A stretch of 32,721 bases of DNA from Candidatus Omnitrophota bacterium (GCA_018813905.1 JAHJAO010000118.1:1-32721); one strand, 5' to 3'. Positions 6,686 through 15,463 are shown, numbered from the stretch's first letter. The notes: generated by a model not told the origin, from the letters alone. Translations and numbers: made by a program.

Positions 6686-9409
6686 ATGAATAAAAATCAA
6701 TTATGGAGCTTCGTAAATAGAAACGGCGATTTTGTATTTCCGGAACCGCAAAGAATCAGCCGGTTATACTTCCCTTTAGCTAATGAGCAGGAATTTATGT
6801 CCAGTATTACGCCGCAACTACAAGGTGATATAAAAATCGGCCAGAATCAGTTTTTACTGCAACCCGTAACAAGTGAAGACCTTTACAATAACAAAGTCAA
6901 CCGGAATTTCTGGATATATTTTGACAAAAACCATATCTGGTCTTTGGGCGGTTCTTCCTACTACCAGCCTAAAGATGTAAAGGTAACGTTGCATGCCGGC
7001 ATCCTCTGGCATACGATAAAAAAAACAAGCAAAAATTTTGGTCTGGAAGTTGAAATAACAACTTTCGTCCCCACAAGCAACGAAAAAGCTGAACTCATGC
7101 ATATAAAAATTACTAACATTTCCGATACGGCCATAAACTTCACGCCGACTTCAGCTATCCCTATATTTGGACGCTCCGCCGATAACTTGCGTGATCATCG
7201 GCACTGCACAAGCCTGCTTCACCGCATAAATATCACAAAATACGGAATTGTCGTCAAACCCGTCATGTCTTTTGATGAACGCGGCCACAAGATTAATCAT
7301 TTTAGCTATTTTATACTGGGATGCGAAGGCAACAAACAACCGCCTTTAGGGGTTTTTCCGACAGTCGAATCTTTTATCGGCGAGGGAAACTGTTTAAAAA
7401 CACCGCAAGCGGTAATAAATAATCTGCCGGCATTGAAAAAAGCAGGCAAAATTCATCAAGGCAAAGAAGCAATGGGCGCTTTACGGTTTAAAACAAAAAC
7501 GCTTATCCCCGATGAATCCGCAGATTATATTTTAGTATTAGGGATTGCCGAAAAAGACTCGCAGATAAGCCAGACTTTTAAAAAATTCAACCATAAGGAA
7601 AAAATCTCCGTAGCCTTATCGGAGAATATTGATTTTTGGAAGAACAAAATAGATTCCATCAGTTTCTGCACCGCCGATAATCTTTGGGATAACTGGCTGC
7701 GCTGGGTAACGCTGCAGCCGATTTTGAGAAAAATCTTCGGTTGCTCTTTCCTGCCTGATTTCGATTATGGGCGGGGCGGAAAAGGCTGGCGCGACCTCTG
7801 GCAGGACTGCCTAACATTCATCTTTATTCATCCTAAAAAGACCCGCAAAATCCTGAAAGATAACTTTTCCGGAGTACGGATTGACGGCACTAATGCCACG
7901 ATAATAACTAAAAAACCGGGGTACTTCATCGCCGACCGCAATAAAATTACCCGTGTCTGGATGGATCACGGCATCTGGCCGTATTTTACCCTGCAATTAT
8001 ATATACATCAAACCGGAGATTTTGATATCCTGTTCGACAACCAAACTTATTTTTACGATCAACGCCTTTGCCGCGGCCAGGAGACAGATCACGACTGGAA
8101 TCCTCACTACAAACATTCAAAACATCTGCACACAAAAAACGGTCATCTTTACCGAGGCACAATACTCGAACACATATTGGTACAACATTTAACTTCTTTT
8201 TTCAATGTTGGCGTGCATAACAACATAAAACTTGAAGATGCGGACTGGAATGATGGGTTGGATATGGCCAAAGACGGCGGTGAAAGCGTTGCCTTCAGTT
8301 GTTTCTATGCCCGTAATCTCCATGAATTTACGCTCTTGCTTATCGAGCTTAAATCGAGAAAGAAGGTAAAAGAAATATTTCTGGCAAAAGAAATTTTAAT
8401 CCTTCTAGATACCCTGCGTACACACGCAATCGATTATAACAACCCGTCAGAAAAACAGGATCTTCTTGAACGATATTTTAAATCGGTAAAATACCGCATA
8501 AACGGTAAAAAAGCAGCGGTGAAAATCGAAGATTTAACCCAGGACTTATCTCTAAAATGGCAATGGATGTTTGAGCATCTGCGAAAAAAAGAATGGGTAC
8601 AGATCTCCAAAAAAATCGGGTTTTTCAACGGCTATTACGACAACCGCACAAAACGCGTCGAGGGGAAGTTTAAGGGGAAAGTTAGAATGACTCTTACCGG
8701 ACAAGTTTTCCCTATTTTCAGCGGAGTAGCCTCTACGCACCAGGTACGCCAGATCTTCCGCGCCGCTTCCAAGTTCTTAAAAGACAAGCGATTCGGCGGT
8801 TTTCGGCTTAATACCGATTTCAAAGGGCCGCAATTTGACCTCGGCCGGGCTTTTGCTTTTTCATACGGGGATAAAGAAAACGGGGCGGTTTTTAGCCATA
8901 TGTGCATAATGTTTGCCAACGCTTTGTATAAGCGAGGTTTTGCAAAAGAAGGCTACCAGGTGCTAAAAAGCTTATTTGAGATTGCAACAAACACCCATAT
9001 CAGCAAGATATATCCGTGCCTGCCCGAATATTTTAATTTGGAAGGACGCGGCATGTACTCCTATTTAACCGGATCGGCAAGTTGGTATATAATGACTATG
9101 TTGTCTGAGGTTTATGGGATAAACGGCAATTTTGGCAATTTACTAATATCCCCAAAACTTATAGGCGAACAATTCAACAATTCGCATACAATATCACTTG
9201 CCTGCTATTTTGCAGAACGACGTATAAGTTTAATTTATAAAAATGCACGTAAAATAGATTACGGAAAATATTCTATTACCAAAGTAACTATCAGTCCCAG
9301 GCAAATACCCTATAAGCAGATTTCTCCCAACCAGATAAAAATAAAACGCAAGCACCTATTGGCATTAGCGCAAAATTCTCATACCACTATTGAGATCGTC
9401 CTCGATTAA
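6686..9409 (+). CDS. GH94/GT36-family glycoside phosphorylase (cellobiose-phosphorylase-like)
   Basis: This 907-residue protein has the layout of family GH94 (formerly GT36): an N-terminal beta-sandwich domain (about 1-300), a helical linker and an (alpha/alpha)6 barrel. YGRGGKGWRDLWQD (361-374) corresponds to the GxGFRDxxQD motif of the family. D518-A-D-W-N-D523-G carries the WNDG motif, whose Asp is the general acid in cellobiose and chitobiose phosphorylases. GH94 enzymes split beta-linked disaccharides or beta-1,2-glucans with phosphate to release a sugar 1-phosphate. The precise substrate cannot be told. There is no signal peptide, so it acts in the cytoplasm. It stands alone on the plus strand with its own promoter and is convergent with the AEC transporter gene (4 bp between stops). 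Confidence 0.85.
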   Translation: MNKNQLWSFVNRNGDFVFPEPQRISRLYFPLANEQEFMSSITPQLQGDIKIGQNQFLLQPVTSEDLYNNKVNRNFWIYFDKNHIWSLGGSSYYQPKDVKVTLHAGILWHTIKKTSKNFGLEVEITTFVPTSNEKAELMHIKITNISDTAINFTPTSAIPIFGRSADNLRDHRHCTSLLHRINITKYGIVVKPVMSFDERGHKINHFSYFILGCEGNKQPPLGVFPTVESFIGEGNCLKTPQAVINNLPALKKAGKIHQGKEAMGALRFKTKTLIPDESADYILVLGIAEKDSQISQTFKKFNHKEKISVALSENIDFWKNKIDSISFCTADNLWDNWLRWVTLQPILRKIFGCSFLPDFDYGRGGKGWRDLWQDCLTFIFIHPKKTRKILKDNFSGVRIDGTNATIITKKPGYFIADRNKITRVWMDHGIWPYFTLQLYIHQTGDFDILFDNQTYFYDQRLCRGQETDHDWNPHYKHSKHLHTKNGHLYRGTILEHILVQHLTSFFNVGVHNNIKLEDADWNDGLDMAKDGGESVAFSCFYARNLHEFTLLLIELKSRKKVKEIFLAKEILILLDTLRTHAIDYNNPSEKQDLLERYFKSVKYRINGKKAAVKIEDLTQDLSLKWQWMFEHLRKKEWVQISKKIGFFNGYYDNRTKRVEGKFKGKVRMTLTGQVFPIFSGVASTHQVRQIFRAASKFLKDKRFGGFRLNTDFKGPQFDLGRAFAFSYGDKENGAVFSHMCIMFANALYKRGFAKEGYQVLKSLFEIATNTHISKIYPCLPEYFNLEGRGMYSYLTGSASWYIMTMLSEVYGINGNFGNLLISPKLIGEQFNNSHTISLACYFAERRISLIYKNARKIDYGKYSITKVTISPRQIPYKQISPNQIKIKRKHLLALAQNSHTTIEIVLD

Positions 9410-9413
9410 AATC

Positions 9414-10370
9414 CTAACGTCTAATCAAAGCAAATAAAGCGATTAATGCGGGAATTGTAAACAACCCGGCAAGATGGGTAAACAAAACACCTTGGCTGAT
9501 AAGTTGATACGCTGATTTTTTATGGTAGGCCACCACGCTCAAATTTAAAGCCGAAGGCATGGCGCATTCAATAAGTATCACAAACGACATAAGATCTACG
9601 GATTTAAAAACTTTTAAAATCGCTATGGCCGCCAAAGGCATCACAATCATTTTCAACAAGACTACTTTACATAAAAAACGTTTGCTTTCAATTTTTGCCG
9701 CTAAAGATTCGGCCAATATCGCGCCCAGGACCAATAATGCTATCGGCAAGGTGCACTCCCCTAAAAATACGCACGAACGCAACAATACTCTGGGCACAAA
9801 CGCTTTCCATCCGCATCCGGCGATTAACAAACTGATGATTAAAGTGATAAATGGCGCATTTACCATCGCTTTTAAATGATATCCTGATTTTTTTTCGCCC
9901 GATAAAAGATTCATGCCAAAACTCCAAAAAATTAGATTGAACCCTTGAATAAACAAAAAAATATTTACAAAAAGCGCGTCGGCAATTATCACCGGGAAAA
10001 TATTGCGCACAAGCACTAACGGTAAATATCCGCAATTTTGAAAACAAACCAGGGCAATAAACTCATTTTTGTTTTCAATACTTTTATCAAAAAACAAAAA
10101 TAATTTTGAAATTAAAATCCCGGCACCGGACACGCCTATCCCCAAAATCGGATAAACCCACCAAAAACCTTGAGAAAAAGAGAAATTCCCTTGTAAAAAA
10201 TAAGAAAAAATAAGGCAGGGTAAAAACAGTGTTATAACCAGGTTGCCCAGGCCACGGATTTGTTCAGTGTTTAGCAGCTTTAATTTGAAAAAGAAAAACC
10301 CGCAGATTATAACAATAAAAATTTCTAAAACTGCGGGGAATATTTTCAAAAAACTTAAAAAAAATTCCAT
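9414..10370 (-). CDS. AEC-family (auxin efflux carrier-like) transporter
   Basis: This 318-residue, very hydrophobic protein has about ten predicted membrane segments arranged as two repeats of five. The first repeat covers about residues 10-165 and the second about 170-315. Its N-terminal region (LKLLNTEQIRGLGNLVITLFLPCLIFSYF) and the C-terminal CAMPSALNLSVVAY segment match the AEC/malate-permease family, which moves organic anions across the inner membrane. The substrate is unknown. It begins 16 bp after the CheC-like gene and probably shares its transcript. Its stop lies 4 bp from the convergent phosphorylase stop, with no room for a terminator between them. Confidence 0.8.
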   Translation of the reverse strand: MEFFLSFLKIFPAVLEIFIVIICGFFFFKLKLLNTEQIRGLGNLVITLFLPCLIFSYFLQGNFSFSQGFWWVYPILGIGVSGAGILISKLFLFFDKSIENKNEFIALVCFQNCGYLPLVLVRNIFPVIIADALFVNIFLFIQGFNLIFWSFGMNLLSGEKKSGYHLKAMVNAPFITLIISLLIAGCGWKAFVPRVLLRSCVFLGECTLPIALLVLGAILAESLAAKIESKRFLCKVVLLKMIVMPLAAIAILKVFKSVDLMSFVILIECAMPSALNLSVVAYHKKSAYQLISQGVLFTHLAGLFTIPALIALFALIRR

Positions 10371-10386
10371 CTGTATATAGGTAACT

Positions 10387-10995
10387 TTAAAGGATGGTTT
10401 TTAGGATGAATTCGGCGCTGCTTTTATTTAAAATCAGATAATATCCCCCTTCAATATCCAAACTTTCTTCATGAAAAGCCGTGTGGATAACGCAAACATT
10501 GCCCCAGTGCTCATATTCACGCAACATCATGTGCAACAATTCATCAATCGTCCCGCTTAAGAAATTGGGGACCGAAGACAGGATAAGTTTTTTAATAAGC
10601 GAACTTAACGTGGTTATATAAGTAAAAATGGAAATTCCCCCGATCTCTTTCAAAATCGAAATGCCAAATTGCGTGAAGTTTAATCCAGTCAAATCTACTC
10701 CGCTCATGAATTTATCTATAATTTTCAATGAGTCTTTTTCCGGAAACAGTAAAAATATCGTACCTTCCAAATGCGCGGTTATTTGTACGTTTACTCCGTA
10801 GACTAACTTCCCTTTTTCCTTTACGTAGCTAGAGATATCGCCAGTGGAAATAATATCCAAAGCCGGCAGATGCACTTCGACTCTTCCGCCAAAAAGTTGA
10901 GACAGGATACCCGTGGAATTGCCGACACAGATATTGCCTACTTCCTTTATCGCATCCTGCTGCTGGGCATTTAAAACTGAACCTTTTAAAATCAT
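10387..10995 (-). CDS. cheC: CheC-like protein phosphatase family member
   Basis: This 202-residue protein, read from the ATG at 10993-10995, has the length and repeat organisation of CheC, which dephosphorylates CheY-P. The first active-site motif D14-x3-E18-x2-N21-x3-G25 is intact. The second copy reads S113-x3-E117-x2-G120, so the essential Asn is replaced by Gly and the following Gly by Phe. One functional centre is therefore expected. The reading frame continues upstream to 11229, but those 78 codons lie over the divergent helicase gene and match nothing. The promoter at 11006-11034 places the mRNA start only a few bases before this ATG, which supports the shorter form. No chemotaxis genes are nearby, so its partner response regulator is unknown. 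Confidence 0.78.
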   Translation of the reverse strand: MILKGSVLNAQQQDAIKEVGNICVGNSTGILSQLFGGRVEVHLPALDIISTGDISSYVKEKGKLVYGVNVQITAHLEGTIFLLFPEKDSLKIIDKFMSGVDLTGLNFTQFGISILKEIGGISIFTYITTLSSLIKKLILSSVPNFLSGTIDELLHMMLREYEHWGNVCVIHTAFHEESLDIEGGYYLILNKSSAEFILKTIL

Positions 10996-11005
10996 CTTAA
11001 GAACT

Positions 11006-11034
11006 ATTTTACAGCTTCTCTTTTCATTTGTAAA
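11006..11034 (-). promoter_or_regulatory. Promoter of the CheC-like gene (near-leaderless)
   Basis: On the minus strand TTTACA (11029-11034) and TAAAAT (11006-11011) are separated by 17 bp. Only ten bases lie between the -10 box and the ATG at 10995, so the predicted 5' leader is about four bases. No Shine-Dalgarno is visible. Confidence 0.55.
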
Positions 11035-11059
11035 GCATGAAACTAAATAGAATAATCTA

Positions 11060-11088
11060 TTGTTGATATGCGATTTTTGTTCTATAAT
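11060..11088 (+). promoter_or_regulatory. Promoter of the Ski2-like helicase gene (near-leaderless)
   Basis: TTGTTG (11060-11065) and a perfect TATAAT (11083-11088) are separated by 17 bp. The ATG at 11098 begins nine bases after the -10 box, so the mRNA would start at or within a few bases of the start codon. The upstream in-frame ATG at 11068 would fall inside the promoter. Confidence 0.55.
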
Positions 11089-11097
11089 TTCCTTAAC

Positions 11098-13020
11098 ATG
11101 ATTTATGATGCTTTTCAAAAAAATGCGATCAGTTGCGCAGAAAAAAATCAATCGGTCATTGTATATGCGCCTACGGGTGCCGGCAAAACAGCCATCGCCG
11201 AACATATCATCACACAATGCATCGCCCAAAACCAGCAGGTTATATATACCTCCCCGATCAAGGCCCTGTCCAACCAGAAATTCCGCGATTTTACGGCCAT
11301 CTACGGTGAAAAGGTGGGGATTTTAACCGGGGATGTGAGCATAAATGCGCACGCCCCCGTATTAATTATGACTACCGAAATCTTCCGTAATTGCTTGCTG
11401 GAAGACCCGCAACGTTTCAGTCGCGTCGCGTGGCTGATATTGGATGAGGTCCATTACTTGGATGATCCAGAACGTGGCACGGTATGGGAAGAATCAATAA
11501 TTTTTTGCCCCACACACATTCGCTTTCTCGCGCTTAGCGCTACCATCCCCAATACTAAAGAAATCGCCGCCTGGATATCAAAAATACATAAACAACCTAT
11601 CCAGACCATAGTAGAACAAAATAGGCCCGTGCCGCTTCATCACAGTTTTCAGTGCAATAACCGGATTTTCTCAAATTTTGGGGACCTGGCAAGAAATTGC
11701 GTTGATTTCTCCGACGGAAAATCCGGAAGAAAAAAAAGTAAATATTTCGTTCCCAACAAAATATCCTCTCTCATCCAGCACCTCAAGGATAAAGAACAGC
11801 TTCCGGCCATCTATTTCGCTTTTAGCCGCAAGCGTTGCGAAGAACTCGCGTTTAAAAACACGGGGTTTAACTTTTTGAGTTTTGATGAAAAAAGAAAATT
11901 AGAAGAACTTTTTTCCCTGCTTCTTAAAAAATTCTGTCTGGAAAATGAGCCTTCAGCCAAAAAACTTTGGCCCCTGGTCAAACACGGCATTGCCTATCAT
12001 CATGCCGGACTCCTGCCAAGCTTGAAGGAAGTTATTGAACGGTTGTTTACAAGCCGGCTGATAAAAATGATCTTTACCACGGAAACATTTGCCCTGGGTA
12101 TAAATATGCCGGCAAAAACCGTAGTGTTTGACGAATTAAAAAAATTCTATGGATATTCATATGCCGCCCTGCGCTCCCGCGATTATTACCAAATAGCGGG
12201 CCGCGCCGGACGGCGAGGTATTGACAGCAAAGGTTTTGTATACTGCCGTATCAATCTCCGCCATATCCAGATAAAGCAGGTAAAACAAATTATTTTGGGC
12301 CAGCCCGAACCAATCATCAGTCAGTTTAATATCTCCTATGCCACATTACTTCATCTTTACAAAAAATGGCACGACCAGTTATATGCCATATATCCTTTAA
12401 CCTTACATTTTTTTCAATCCGCAAAGCGGCAAAGGCATAACGCTCTCTCCTTGCTACGGCTTAAGATAAAAATGTTAAAAGACGCCGGCTATATCCAAAA
12501 CTCTCAACTTACCGTTAAAGGTATATTTGCCAGTTTTATATACGGGTATGAATTGCCGATGGCCGAGCTTTACGCGGCGGGGGTTTTGGAAAAACTTTCA
12601 AGCATTGATCTCAATATTGTTCTTGCGGCACTAGTGTTTGAGCCGCGGAAGAATCAGTTGCATGTACGCTTTTCACACGACGTCTTAAAAATTCATAGAT
12701 TGATTTTTCCCGCGATTAAAAACATCGTCAAAAAAGAACAAAAATACCATATCTACCCCCTAAGCAAAGAGCCAAACTTTTTTCTCGCCCCGATAATCGA
12801 AAAATGGTCCCGGGGAGAAAAATTTTCTCATCTTTGCTCCTTCACAAATATAGATGAGGGAGAAATTGTGCGCTATTTCCGGATGGTAATTCAAATACTA
12901 AGACAACTCCTCTTTGCCCCGGCGGTAAACAAAGATTTCAAAATCACGATAAAAGACGCTTTGAATATGATCAATCGCGATGAAATAGATGCAGAAAAGC
13001 AGTTAAGGGAGGGTATCTGA
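11098..13020 (+). CDS. Ski2-like DExH-box RNA helicase
   Basis: This 640-residue superfamily 2 helicase has motif I YAPTGAGKT (23-31), motif II DEVH (116-119), motif III LSATIPN, and motif VI QIAGRAGRRG (365-374). The DEVHY box, the TETFALGINMPAKTVVF segment and the form of motif VI are those of the Ski2/Mtr4/HelY group, which unwinds RNA 3' to 5' for degradation. The C-terminal ~200 residues would hold the winged-helix/ratchet region. It is shorter than Mtr4 or actinobacterial HelY (about 900-1000). I prefer the ATG at 11098 to that at 11068 because of the promoter position and because the family starts close to FQKNAI. It is single and divergent from the CheC-like gene, and convergent with the secreted-protein gene (3 bp apart). 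Confidence 0.87.
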   Translation: MIYDAFQKNAISCAEKNQSVIVYAPTGAGKTAIAEHIITQCIAQNQQVIYTSPIKALSNQKFRDFTAIYGEKVGILTGDVSINAHAPVLIMTTEIFRNCLLEDPQRFSRVAWLILDEVHYLDDPERGTVWEESIIFCPTHIRFLALSATIPNTKEIAAWISKIHKQPIQTIVEQNRPVPLHHSFQCNNRIFSNFGDLARNCVDFSDGKSGRKKSKYFVPNKISSLIQHLKDKEQLPAIYFAFSRKRCEELAFKNTGFNFLSFDEKRKLEELFSLLLKKFCLENEPSAKKLWPLVKHGIAYHHAGLLPSLKEVIERLFTSRLIKMIFTTETFALGINMPAKTVVFDELKKFYGYSYAALRSRDYYQIAGRAGRRGIDSKGFVYCRINLRHIQIKQVKQIILGQPEPIISQFNISYATLLHLYKKWHDQLYAIYPLTLHFFQSAKRQRHNALSLLRLKIKMLKDAGYIQNSQLTVKGIFASFIYGYELPMAELYAAGVLEKLSSIDLNIVLAALVFEPRKNQLHVRFSHDVLKIHRLIFPAIKNIVKKEQKYHIYPLSKEPNFFLAPIIEKWSRGEKFSHLCSFTNIDEGEIVRYFRMVIQILRQLLFAPAVNKDFKITIKDALNMINRDEIDAEKQLREGI

Positions 13021-13023
13021 TAC

Positions 13024-13476
13024 TTATCGCCCCGTGCCGATAACAAAAATAGTGGCCGCATTCGAAACCAAAACAATATCTTCAAATCCGTAGTATTTAG
13101 CCGCAATCTGAAATTCGCCCAGCAACTCGGGAATAAATTTTGCAATAAATTTAATACGTTTTTCCGGGTATAAACGTATCTTTTTTAAATTTATCCCCTG
13201 GATGTTTAAAAGCTTAAACCGTTTAGCGTCAGGTTGCACTATCTCGATTTCCAACGAACGGTTGTCCAGTGCCGGTTCGGTTACCTCCAAGGCTTCCGTG
13301 GATTTGTTTTTAATATATACCGTAGCGGTAATTTCTTCATCCATGCGGTAAACCATGCGGCTTACCTCAACGACTACTTCAAGCGCCGCTTCTTGCGCGA
13401 AAGAGATATCATAAGTTGCGAATATAAGCGCCGCGATAACAATTAAAAAAGTATACCAAAATTTACGTTTATTCAT
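13024..13476 (-). CDS. Small secreted protein with an Ig-like/beta-sandwich domain, function unknown
   Basis: This is a 150-residue protein. Residues 1-26 (MNKRK, a hydrophobic stretch, then ISFA|QE) form a clear Sec signal peptide, so the mature protein is exported. The remaining ~125 residues alternate short beta strands (VEVSRMVYRMDEEITATVYIKNKS) in the manner of Ig-like or BsuPI-type adhesion folds. I do not recognise a family. The ATG at 13474-13476 overlaps the aminotransferase stop by 4 bp (ATGA). The upstream in-frame alternative at 13497 would put MPQTKII before the signal peptide and is less likely. Confidence 0.65.
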   Translation of the reverse strand: MNKRKFWYTFLIVIAALIFATYDISFAQEAALEVVVEVSRMVYRMDEEITATVYIKNKSTEALEVTEPALDNRSLEIEIVQPDAKRFKLLNIQGINLKKIRLYPEKRIKFIAKFIPELLGEFQIAAKYYGFEDIVLVSNAATIFVIGTGR

Positions 13477-14660
13477 GATAATTTTAGTTTGCGGCAAAAT
13501 CTCCCCATACGCTCTATCGCTTCTTTTAACTGCATATAATTTGAAGCGTAAGAAATGCGGATGAACTTATCATAACCTTTCCCAAAAGCAACCCCGGGGA
13601 TAACCGCTACCTTTTCTTCTTTTAAAAGACGATTCGCAAATTCCAGGGAATTTAAAGAAAATTTTCCTATGGATGCAAAAAGATAAAAAGCGCCCTGCGG
13701 CTTGACACAAGCAAGACCCAACGCATTTAAGCCGTCCAACATAAAATCTCTTCTTCTTTTGTATTCACGCCGCATCGATTCCACATCCCGCCGGCCCGCC
13801 TGCAACGCCTCGCACGCAGCCAGTTGGCTTATAATCGGCGCGCATAACATCGTATATTGATGTATTTTAGTCATGGCCGCAATCAACTCCTTCGGGCCAC
13901 AGGCATACCCCAGGCGCCAGCCGGTCATCGCATAAGCTTTAGAGAAGCCGTTCAGGTAAATAGTCCTCTCTTTCGCCCCAGCCAGCGCAGGAAAAGGAAT
14001 ATGGCGGCCTTCATAAGTCAATTCGCCATAAACCTCATCTGTAATCACTAAGAGATTATATCTCTGACAAACTTTGTTTATCGCTTCAAGTTCTTTCCTG
14101 GTATAAGATATGCCTGTTGGATTCGATGGATAATTCAGAATTATACCTTTGGTCTTGGCAGAACAAAGCTTTGCCAATTTTTCAGGGTTAATCTTAAAAT
14201 TTTCCTTCTCCGTTGTCGGCAAAGATATGGGCTTTCCTTGAGCTAATTCTACTATCGGGCCATAAGAAACGTAACTTGGCTGTGGCACAATAATTTCCTC
14301 GCCCGGGTTAACTATCGCTCTCACCGCCAAATCCAAAGCTTCGCTTACTCCTACCGTAATCAATATTTCATTTTCGGGGCAATATACGAGCTCAAAACGC
14401 TCTTTTAAAAAACGTTCAAGATACAGCCTTAGTTTATATAACCCTTTATTTGAAGTATACGAGGTATACCCCTGTTCCAGGCTAAAGATTGCCGTTTCCC
14501 GTATATTCCAAGGGGTAACAAAATCGGGTTCTCCCACACCTAAACTTATCACATCTTTCATCCCGAGCACGAGATCAAAAAAGGCGCGGATGCCGGAAGG
14601 AGCCATTTTTTCTACGCATTTTGAAACAAAATCAATATTCTTTCTTTTCTTCATATCCAC
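13473..14660 (-). CDS. Class I/II PLP-dependent aminotransferase (aspartate aminotransferase-like)
   Basis: This 395-residue fold-type I PLP enzyme has the expected landmarks: LGVGEPDF (40-47), NYPSNPTG (176-183), the PLP-contacting D208-EVYGELTYEG, and the Schiff-base lysine K241 in NGFSKAYAMTGWRLGY. This arrangement is typical of subgroup I-gamma aspartate/aromatic aminotransferases. The precise amino acid pair is not decided by sequence. The gene follows the Lrp/AsnC regulator by 14 bp, a common pairing in which the regulator senses the amino acid. Codon 1 is GTG and the ATG two codons later is an equally good start. Confidence 0.9.
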   Translation of the reverse strand: MDMKKRKNIDFVSKCVEKMAPSGIRAFFDLVLGMKDVISLGVGEPDFVTPWNIRETAIFSLEQGYTSYTSNKGLYKLRLYLERFLKERFELVYCPENEILITVGVSEALDLAVRAIVNPGEEIIVPQPSYVSYGPIVELAQGKPISLPTTEKENFKINPEKLAKLCSAKTKGIILNYPSNPTGISYTRKELEAINKVCQRYNLLVITDEVYGELTYEGRHIPFPALAGAKERTIYLNGFSKAYAMTGWRLGYACGPKELIAAMTKIHQYTMLCAPIISQLAACEALQAGRRDVESMRREYKRRRDFMLDGLNALGLACVKPQGAFYLFASIGKFSLNSLEFANRLLKEEKVAVIPGVAFGKGYDKFIRISYASNYMQLKEAIERMGRFCRKLKLS

Positions 14661-14672
14661 CGAACCAAAAAT

Positions 14673-15158
14673 TTAATATGATATCGCAATGCGTTTGTTC
14701 TCATCGCGGTATTTTAAAATAACATTGTCCTCTTTGTATTTTTTTAAAAGAAAATGGGTAACCGTCCCGCGCACATGTTCCAAAGGGGAAAGTTTCTCCG
14801 CGATAAAATTCGAAATCGTCTGCATATCGCGGCCCTCGACCACAATCAAAAGATCATACGTGCCCGAAACTAGATAGCAACTAGTTACTTCAGGAAATTT
14901 GTAAATCCGTTCGGCAATATAGTCGAATCCCAAATTTTTTTGTGGCAGCACATTAACCTCGATCAGCGCCCGTATTTTTTTATTCTGCGTTTCGATCAGT
15001 TGTTCGTTGATTACGGTTTTGTACCTAAGGATTATTCCCTCTTTTTCAAATTTTTTAATCTTTTTCTTTACGCTCGCTACATCTTTTTTTGTCAATTTTG
15101 CTATCTCTTGCGCCGTTATCCGCGCATCTTTTTCCAGAATTTCCAAAATCTCGTCCAT
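14673..15158 (-). CDS. Lrp/AsnC-family transcriptional regulator
   Basis: This 161-residue protein has an N-terminal helix-turn-helix of the AsnC type (residues 5-47, ILEKDARITAQEIAKLTKKDVASVKKKIKKFEKEGII read as its core). A C-terminal RAM/ACT-like domain (about 64-145) contains the VSGTYDLLIVVEG strand that forms the effector pocket and oligomer interface. Members bind amino acids and control amino acid metabolism, often their own operon. The ATG follows the lipoyl-protein stop as TAATATG, and its Shine-Dalgarno (GAGGAGG) is inside that gene. The aminotransferase immediately downstream is the obvious candidate target. Confidence 0.9.
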   Translation of the reverse strand: MDEILEILEKDARITAQEIAKLTKKDVASVKKKIKKFEKEGIILRYKTVINEQLIETQNKKIRALIEVNVLPQKNLGFDYIAERIYKFPEVTSCYLVSGTYDLLIVVEGRDMQTISNFIAEKLSPLEHVRGTVTHFLLKKYKEDNVILKYRDENKRIAISY

Positions 15159-15159
15159 A

Positions 15160-15411
15160 TTAGGCCTCCTCTCCCGACCCTTCGTGAATACGGGCTAATG
15201 TGTAACCTGTAGGTACAATTTCACCTTCTACCGCTAGAATCTCCGTAATTATCCCTGAACAAGGCGCCGGTATTTTAAAAGTTGCTTTTTCCGTAGTAAT
15301 TTCAACAAGATCCGCACCCTCGGCCACATAGTCTCCGCTTTCTACCAGCCAAAAAGACACCGTTGCTTCATCCACTTCTTCGCCTAAATCCGGCATATTC
15401 ACATCGGTCAT
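15160..15411 (-). CDS. Free-standing lipoyl/biotinyl carrier domain protein
   Basis: The 83-residue protein is a single biotinyl/lipoyl domain of the kind found at the N-terminus of 2-oxoacid dehydrogenase E2 subunits. MPDLGEEVDEATVSFWLVESGDYV leads to the hairpin TTEKAT, where K42 is the attachment lysine. The E-K-A context favours lipoate over biotin (which uses MKM). There is no subunit-binding or acyltransferase domain, so this is a complete small carrier or a lone domain. I chose the ATG at 15409-15411 because GAGG lies 8 bases before it. The in-frame GTG at 15418-15420 overlaps that site. LipB and dihydrolipoyl dehydrogenase are encoded just upstream, but no E1 or E2 is in the window. 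Confidence 0.85.
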   Translation of the reverse strand: MTDVNMPDLGEEVDEATVSFWLVESGDYVAEGADLVEITTEKATFKIPAPCSGIITEILAVEGEIVPTGYTLARIHEGSGEEA

Positions 15412-15435
15412 TACCATCACCTCTTCTTTCTAAAA

Positions 15436-15463
15436 ATCCTAACACTATCAGAATTTTTGTCAA
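15436..15463 (-). promoter_or_regulatory. Extended -10 promoter for lipoyl protein-lrp-aminotransferase operon
   Basis: On the minus strand a consensus TTGACA (15458-15463) and TGTTAGGAT, an extended -10 whose hexamer TAGGAT lies at 15436-15441, are 16 bp apart. The predicted start is about 18 bases before the ATG at 15411. Confidence 0.65.

Noticed and set aside
10996-11229. Long form of the CheC-like protein
   Set aside because: Its first 78 codons lie over the helicase gene and promoters and carry no similarity to the family.
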